Assembly: GCA_012934845.2 (NCBI GenBank)
Contig: WNNJ02002834.1
Location: forward strand, 62,001 to 126,000
DNA length: 64,000 nucleotides
From: Pomphorhynchus laevis
Taxonomy: Eukaryota; Acanthocephala; Palaeacanthocephala; Echinorhynchida; Pomphorhynchidae
Direction of reading: 5' to 3'
The notes below the pieces were generated by a model that was not told the DNA's origin, did no database searches, and saw only the letters and a list, made by a program, of their open reading frames with translations. Position 1 is the first letter of the stretch. Each line of letters starts with the position of its first letter. Positions 53,001 through 62,000 of this stretch are shown in pieces. A program made the position numbers and the translations under genes.

Positions 53001-56000
53001 AGCTTTTAAAGCCACATTTTGAATAAAAATCACTTGAAAATTTCAATCCAGATTTACCTTGTAATTCCTTATTTACCAACATGGACTCAATTTTTTCTTT
53101 ATATGGACATATATGTTTTGTATTAAACAATAATCATCAATAATTAATATGTGGGATAAATCAAAATGTTTGGTTATAAATATGAGTCAGTATTTCAACT
53201 TAATTGGCTTTTATTTTCAAATTTAGAATTCTTTATAATTCAAACCTGAATATCATGGAATCTCATATTTGCCCACTGTATAAACTCAGAGAATTGTAAG
53301 AAATATATAGTATCAGTCTTGAGTCAAAAGAATGTATTTTTTAGATCATTGATTAATGTATCTAAAATTGATAACGCAATTGATAGAATGTCGTGCCTTA
53401 AAAGTTTATCAAAGCTGTATGTGTATCAGTTGTTGAAATTTTGAATAATTTATTTTTGATTTCTTTAAATTGAATTTTTTAGGGACATGTCTTTTAATAA
53501 AATTACGGAGTTCAGCAAATTTTACGACATTCTTTTAAATGCAAAATTGCAAATTTTGTAAGCTATAGAGCAAGTGTTTATATTGTAAATATATAATTGT
53601 ATAGGAATCTGTCCTTCAATGACATTGAATATCTTAAGTATGTGAACGAAACTACCTCGCTAATATTGTCTAAATCAATACTAGAAGTTTTGTAAGTATA
53701 TTTAGTTAAATATAAAAAATTGCACTGCTAGCCGTTTCAAATGAGCTTTAAAATCTCTATTAAGGATATTTAAATTAACCTTTATTCATATTATTATATA
53801 ATGTTTAATCGAAATGTTTTAAACACTTGTTCCAATTTTCAAAAGGGACCTTTCGAATAATAAATTAACTCTGCTTACAATACAATGGGTGCTAACCCCA
53901 TCGCTTCGTGTTCTGTGAGTAATTTTTATAAACTCTTTAACTTTTACTGACGACAATTCCTTTTGAACAGCAACTGTTCTTATAATCAAATTCGTTTCGT
54001 CTATTTCGGTGGAGCTTTATTGGATGGAAATGCAAGACTATTATCTACATTGTAGGTGTTATTTTTAATTCAAAAAATTTAATTCGTTCCATATGCTAAA
54101 CAGAAATCTCGCGAATAATCAAAATTTAACTTTCGAGCAAAACATATTTGACCATCTCACCGGCCTAACTGAAATGTAAGTGTTATAAGTTATTAACAAC
54201 TCGATTCTTAATCGAGTTGTTAATTGTTAATCGAGTTGTTTTCAAAAGGGACCTTTCGAATAATAAATTAACTCTGCTTACAATACAATGGGTGCTATCA
54301 ATCGTTTCGTTAGTAAATTATAATTTACTAACGATACGATTTACCTTAAAATTAAAATGTGATGTAATTGTCAAACCATATTTTATTACATAACATAACA
54401 GTGTGTTATTTTATTTATTATACTTTTAATTTCATGTTTCTTTTGAAACTGTCCAAATGAATCCAATTATCATTATCATATAATTATCAACGTTAATTTG
54501 TATTGCATGATATTTATAAAATTTCCGTATTACGCTGTATGTTCGAATATTACTTTAACTCTTTACGGTCGAAACACGTTCGAAATAAAAAATGTTTTAG
54601 GCAGATCCAACTTAGAAATAGAGAAAATTGAGTCATAGATATCCAGGAAAAATTTAGACTTCTGATCCCACATGCCGTATACTAAGCGTTTTAAATCAGT
54701 AAGTGTCGCAAGGGGATTTAAAAATTGTAACTAAAGCGATCAAATATGGACAGCTAGGAGTAATAGACTTAAATTTCGACTATGTGAAAGATTTTGCGTA
54801 AACCATAGAATTGCAAATACGAAGAGAAAACTCAGCAAGTTATAAGTTTGTATAAACTGCTTTGTTTACTGCTGATTGAGAAAAGACAGTTACAATAAGA
54901 TAATCGGAATTGGAAGTCGCAATCAAGAACTTTCTCTTGCATTTAGTCTAAAGTTTATTAGTCTATAGGATCTAATGTAATGGATATGGTAATGTGTTTA
55001 GTGCATTACAGTACCCAAAACATTTTGAGTACCAAACGGTACGCAAAACGATAAGAAATATGTTATTATTGCTTTGTGCCAGTCGGAACACTGTGTTTGA
55101 CCGAATTAAACAGTGCCATTACTTTTACTTGGCCTTACCAAAACTGACTCATCACACCATGCAAAACTACTTTTAACTGGGTGCTATGCGTAGATCTTTA
55201 TTTTTTGTAGTGTACGTTACACAATATGCCTTTTAATGTGTGATATTAAATTGATTTTTCATACTGTTCTGTACTAATAATTTCGATCAACTTTAAGATA
55301 TTTTTATTTCCTTAATTTTTTTTAAATTAAGTAAAGAACAGTTACAAGTCAAGACATGTCTAATTTATACTACAAAGATTCAGCCGATCAACCAACTAAA
55401 AACTGGTCCGTAGTTGGGCCACTCAAGCACTCCATAACGCACGCAGCGTTCCCTATTTGGATTTCTGCACTAAGTCGTTGCCGAAGGAAGGATTCCCCAT
55501 TCGCTCTTTTAATGTCGTTTCCAAACATCTTTATGAAAAAAGCCGTATCCTTCCCAAAACCCCCAGTCACAATGGCAAATCGGCATGAAAATGAATTGTC
55601 GATTATCTTATTCGCTATATTTTTCACGCTTCCAGAGCTTTGCTGAATCGGCTACACAGCCCCCGGACACGACAGCAAGTGCTTCATAACTTGATGCTAG
55701 AATATTCACGCAGGTGAAATCTCATAATAATAGTTTACCATCCTTCCACGGTATCAGTGATCCACTATTTGGGCGCTTATTGTTGTTCCGCAGTAGCCCT
55801 TCTGGCTCTAGGCGAGACCGCAAACTTGCTGCGGAATAAGCCAATTTCAAAATCCTGTTCAATTCGGAGTGGCGGGAATGCGGCGATTTAACATGCGCGC
55901 AGTCGAGTCCATGCAATCTTGATCAGTGAACTTATCATCTTGTGCAGAATATTTAAACGATTTTTATACTGCACTTAAAATAAAAGAATAAAGTTGTTCA

Positions 56001-59000
56001 GACTATATCAAATATAGCAAATTGTTTGGCAAAACTCTACGCATCGGTTATAACACATCTCGCATTTAGTAAGAGCGTAGTACTATTAATATTACACGAT
56101 ATGCTAAGTTTCAAATATAAATCTAAAAATTAAACTGAATAGCATTTTAAATTGTATCTAACATGTGTAGATGCTTATAATTATCTTATTTTTCTAACTA
56201 ATGTTGCAAATTTAGTGACCTCAGTGATACTAATCTATCAAGTGACAGTCTTCCAGAAAATATTGTTAATCTTTGCAAGATGTGAGTTTTATTTTATTAC
56301 ATTTAAATGATCGTAAATTTATTTAAAATCAACTGCTCCCTAAAATAAGATCATTTGCGTATTTTTATACCGTCAAAAATATCTTTAACTTTTAACATTC
56401 AAGTCATCTTCTTTGTTTTTCTGATTCCAGATAATCATCAAAAAACATATTATATTGATATTAACAACATGAAATAATAATGAAATAAATTATAAATATT
56501 ATTTTTATCCTTGATTTTGACGGCTGTTATGAAGCAAGATGTAATTTACCAAACAACAATGTAAGATGTATATCATGTATTTTGATAGCTGCTGTTACCA
56601 CCGTCAATACATCAGCAATTTCTTCTTATGATAATTAATATTTATTCTCCTGTATGGTTTAGTATTTACTAGTCGGTTCATAAATGTTCTGAGTTTTAAA
56701 ATCCTTAACTCATTAAATATCCGAATTTTTGAAAAGATTAAGATAATTGTATTTAAAATATTTTTGTTTTACGAAAATCGTACGTTCAATCAAATGCTCT
56801 GATTTGTGTTAAAGATTATCGTAGCTGTAGAGTAAGTTACATTACTTATTTTAGTTAATATGATTCAAGTATATGATCAAAAGAATTTTACTTATTATAT
56901 CGCACATGTTACCCTTTGTTTTTAATTAATAAATATCAAAATTTACTAATACAAAATAACGTGTAATCAAATTGTTCTCGCGTGCCATCGGAATATTAAA
57001 TTATCGGATTTCTATATAAAGATTAAGACTTTTGTGGTTTATGTTTGCTATTATATGAACAAGAGCGTTGAAATTCATAAGAATTAATTTTTAAATTTAT
57101 ATAAATTTATAAATAAATGTTAAAAATCGCTTGACTTTTTGAATAATCTTCTGAATTTTCAGAAAAATACTTCTCAAATTTACAAATTTTATAAAAGTAC
57201 AAGATACAACACATTATAATGTGATCTGTGAGTATAATAAATTTGCTGAACAAAATTAAAAATTAGTGAGTCAACCGACGTGGGTTGATAACTTTTTAAC
57301 ATTTTACGGTTTTGCAACTATAACAAATCTCCATTAAATTAAAATATTTTTAATTAAAGTAATAATTAAATATCTTTATGTATCAAATATTTATTAGAGA
57401 ATAAAAATATAGTAAACGATCACGTGTATTTTTCATATTTATCATTTAGATATCTGAATCGCAATTCATTATGGGAATATGTTCGGTTCACGTGCAAGTA
57501 CAATTCTGAATACGAAATGTTAGTAATCATTATTTAATAGCGTATCACATAATTTTACAAAGATTCGCTTATTTTATATATTGCGTTCTTGAATTCACGC
57601 AAACGAATGTTATGGTAATACATATTCTGCAAACATTTGTAAAAAGATATTCTGGCACCGTATTCAAATTTATCATTGCATTATTCTAACAAAAATAAAC
57701 ACTTACTGTCACAATTTTACCGGATGTTGAACTGGGAAAGACCCTCTGAAAATCAAGGGTGTCGCCATCCTCAGTTAAGTATTCAAGTTTACTTTACAAT
57801 AACTTGAGGTGATGTGTAATGTTGAAATTTACTTTATTTCCATGTACGTCAGCATAACCCATGGACTTATTCCTTTGAGCCCAAGTTGAAACACTTCATT
57901 TCGAAGGCTCATATTGTCGCAAAGGCGAGAATCTCGCGGATTCTCAAACCTGACTGCTACTATCAAATTTTATTTTTGTAACCTTGACCAGATTTTGTTT
58001 CATCAAGTTATGGGACAAAGATTAAGTGAAAAACTGTAACTTTGCTGAACAAAGCTTTGGCTTTATCATGACAGATCAATGCAAACAGCGCCCTAATGTA
58101 TTAGCTACACAGAACCGTATCAATCTCTATTGAATTTTTATCGTCACTCTATATCAATACCCTTAATTTCTTGATCTTTATCATATCAGCTAGTAACTTG
58201 TCAGTAATCTGGAATGATAATGATTCCGCTCAGCGACAATGGCACAGTAATTTTCTTAAAGTTGAAAACTTTCATGCATTGCGTTAGACAGTTTATTACA
58301 AATCTATGTGGCAGTAATTGTAAATTGTAGCGGTAATTGAAAAAACGCAAAATCGTCAATTACGTCCTCAGGTATCGAGTTTGCGTATTACTGCAGCAAA
58401 AAGCAAACGATGACGGTGATCACTGACGACTTTAATAATTACAGAAAATTGTTAAATTAATAACATTAGCAAATTATGATGTATCATAAATAGGTATTTA
58501 GTAGAAACGGTAATTCTTAAAAAATTGGCTTATCTAATATTTTCGAGCACATACACCAATGGCATTTTTTATATTAAATCAGTTCACACAAACAAACATA
58601 AAAATAAGGCATTAATGTAAATGGCATTATCTGCTACTATATTTTACTTTCCTTAGATATCTATCAGGAAATCATATTCAAAATGCGAAGACAGTCAGAA
58701 TGTTTTACTTCACACGTGTTTTGTAAGTATTTAACGATGGTTAAAGATTAATACTTTCTTATTTGCATAGGGATATTTCCTACAATTTACTACAAGATCT
58801 CCTCGGTTCTGATTGCAAAGATATAAGCAAGACAAAAATACTGTAGGTATTTTGATTGATAGCAGAATATTCCTAATTGATTTTGAAAATACAGTGTCTA
58901 AGCTTTAAATTTGTATTTATTAAATATCCTATACATTTTTAATAATATGTCTATGTAATAAAGCCATTTTAGTGTAGTTCGCAGTCAACATGTAATGTAT

Positions 59001-62000
59001 TAGTTTTTAAGTAGGATCTTTCGATCTTCAATGCAAAGACAAGCTTGGATAAAAAATGAATTAATTATACATTACTGATCAATTTTACAAGTTTTTAATT
59101 GCAATTTTTGAAATGGTTTTAACTTTACCGGCAATTTTCTAGAGATTTACTTTTTACCAAGATATGTGTCTTTGCACTTTAAAATCGTATTACAAATTCA
59201 ATCTTTGAAACTTTATATTTACTTTACTTAGAAATGTTTCGTCAAATATGATTAATACTATCGATGTCAGTTTTTCAGCAATAATGAAATTTCTGGAAGA
59301 ATTGTAAGTGCTATCTAGTATATTTTAAATTGTATTGAAAACAAAAGTATCAGATCGATATTAACAGTCGAGAAATTTAAAGCTAAATTTTCCTAATTTT
59401 ATTCTGAGAATTTCTAGACGTGTCAATAGTAGTTCCATTAACCGTCATTGATTGATGCAATAGCAAAACATGTATTTATTAATTAATATCAAGTTATTAA
59501 TGACTAACTTGATATAATATCCACAATGAGTACTGTAGACACATGCTCTTTGTAAAAAGACTGATACATTCTTACATGAAAGATTTTTCTGCTTGTACAA
59601 TATCAAATTAAGATATCCGGAAGAAAGTTATGTTACGCTACTAATACTCGTGGTGCCTAAAGTAGCTTCGTATGTGTTCAGCAGATACATCATGACATAT
59701 TGACAAATGCTTGACACACTCAGTGTTTCTGTTGTTGCTTATTATACTTTCACACAAATCCAAGTAATAAACTGTTGAAGAATATACAACGATATAACAT
59801 CGATGTTAATACACAATTACTAAAGATGTATAAAGTTAACACTTTTACCTGGCACTATTTATTGTTCTCTATCGTATTCCTAGCAAATTCAGAGCTACAA
59901 CATATATAAATATCATGGTATAAGGTATAAATATCAAGATTGTTAAATAAATTATTAGTAAGAATTAATTATTATGTATTTATTAGTGAAAATTATTTAC
60001 GGATTCGGAACAAAAGTAAATTAGTGGCCAATTCAATTTTACTTTTTGTGTAAATGGCAGTTTTAAGTAGAAATTCACAATTGTGGATTCATTGTGTAGA
60101 TAAACTGTTAAAAGAGTTGAGGATAAGAGCAAAGATCTTGATAAAACAGTCGCTTATTAGGGTCTTGGACTTAAGGTAATGACTAAAATATGAAATCTCG
60201 AGTACAATGGGTTGAAATGTTTTTTCTTGTTTATCTGAAAAGATAATAATAAGCTTGAAATACGAATTTTGCTAATTATGGAGAAGACATGTAATTAATA
60301 TACCATAGGAACGAAAATTTTAAGAATGAGTGTTTTAAAGGGAGTGTTTATCCTCGACATTGCCAAATTGAGATATCCGAAGACAGGATGTGTTATGCTA
60401 ATAGGAATCAAAGCACATATCGATAATACGAATCGTATATGTTCTGCGTATTTTACATTGACAGATGATTGACCTTTAACAACCTTTTTTATGTTGTTGC
60501 CTATTATTTTTAAAGGGATTTAAGTAATAACCCGCTGAAGAATATACAACGATACGACATTGGTATTGATACACGATTACGAAAGCTGTATGATGATGTT
60601 ATCACTTTAATCTGTTAATGTTTATTGTTCTCTATAGGATACTAGCAAATTCAGATCTACAAGAAATAGCTATCAATATCAGCTTGCCGTGGAATGTACC
60701 GTCAATGTAAGATTTGAGTTTTGTATTATTAAAAAACTGGTTTAATTGTAGTTTATAAAATTAATATTTAATTAAATATTTTATAATTTTTATGCCATTG
60801 TTTGTAAAATTCACATTCAATTCGTTCATTTTATGAACGAATTGAAAATCAAAACGAATTATGCTTTGAAATTATTTTAAAAGACGTTACTTGAATTAAA
60901 TGTCTTCTCTTTTTGCTTAAAATTCAATGCTTATGCAAATATTTCCTATTTTACTTTAAAATTAACCAAACACTCTTCTAAAAACGTTGTGTATAATACA
61001 CTGGTGAATTTGTAAGCATGGGCGGTAGAAAAATCTTTATAGTCTAAAGGGGTGCAAGTACAAAAAAGGTTGAGAAACACTGATCTAAATGGTTAAATAG
61101 TTACTATCGCTATAGTAGATCACAGACTATTTTTGCATAAGTCCTAAATAATTAGCGGTTATAGATTTAAAAACAGATTTTCTGATTTAGTGATCTACGA
61201 AAAAACAGTCGGATAAGAAGAGTAAATGTTATTACAAAATCAATATGTGAATATCCATTGTAAGTCAACAGTTTGTTGATGTTTTAAAATTTGAACTAAT
61301 AAATAGCTCGAATTGCTATTTTTCATCTATCATATCTTTACCTGAATAAAGTATAATATTTACTTTAATTAAATGTATTATTAAATTTAAATCATAATTT
61401 AAATTTAATTAAAATTAATTTTATTTTTCTTAAATTACAATTAATATTATTGCTAATTCACTGTATAATATCTTAGGTAAATTAATCTCTTACTATTATA
61501 ATAATATATTTTTAAAATTATAATTAATATTTTAATTATTTAATTATTAATGGTAAGAAAAAAATGTATCAATGATTATCTTCAATATGTAACCCTACAA
61601 TTAATTCATAAAATACTATTTAAAAATAAAAGATGTAATTACAACATATCGATTCAAATATTTTGTTATAAATATAACTATTTAAAATTTTTTATCAAAG
61701 TTCAAAAAGTTGAAAGTACTGCATTATTATATATGCAATTGTGCTATTTTAAGTTTTTTATTTCCTTCAGTTTACAGAATATCTGAGGTAATAATCTTAT
61801 CTATACAGGAACATATTTTGTAAGAAATTCTTAAGTAATTAAGAAGTTAATATACACGTTAACAAATAAATGGCTAAAATAATACATTCAGAATTATGTA
61901 ATTCTCATAAATCACATGAAACTTCGATATATTGTACTGAAACCTTATTGATTGAGGTTTTAGTATTATACCGTTATTGATTCACAGATCATAGATATAA

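Noticed and set aside
59143-59185. LRR exon (LDLLFTKICVFAL)
   Set aside because: A stop follows at once and no donor is present; at most a relic.
61550-61786. Small gene in intron 36
   Set aside because: Lys/Asn/Phe/Tyr-rich translation of AT DNA with no motif or splice signals.
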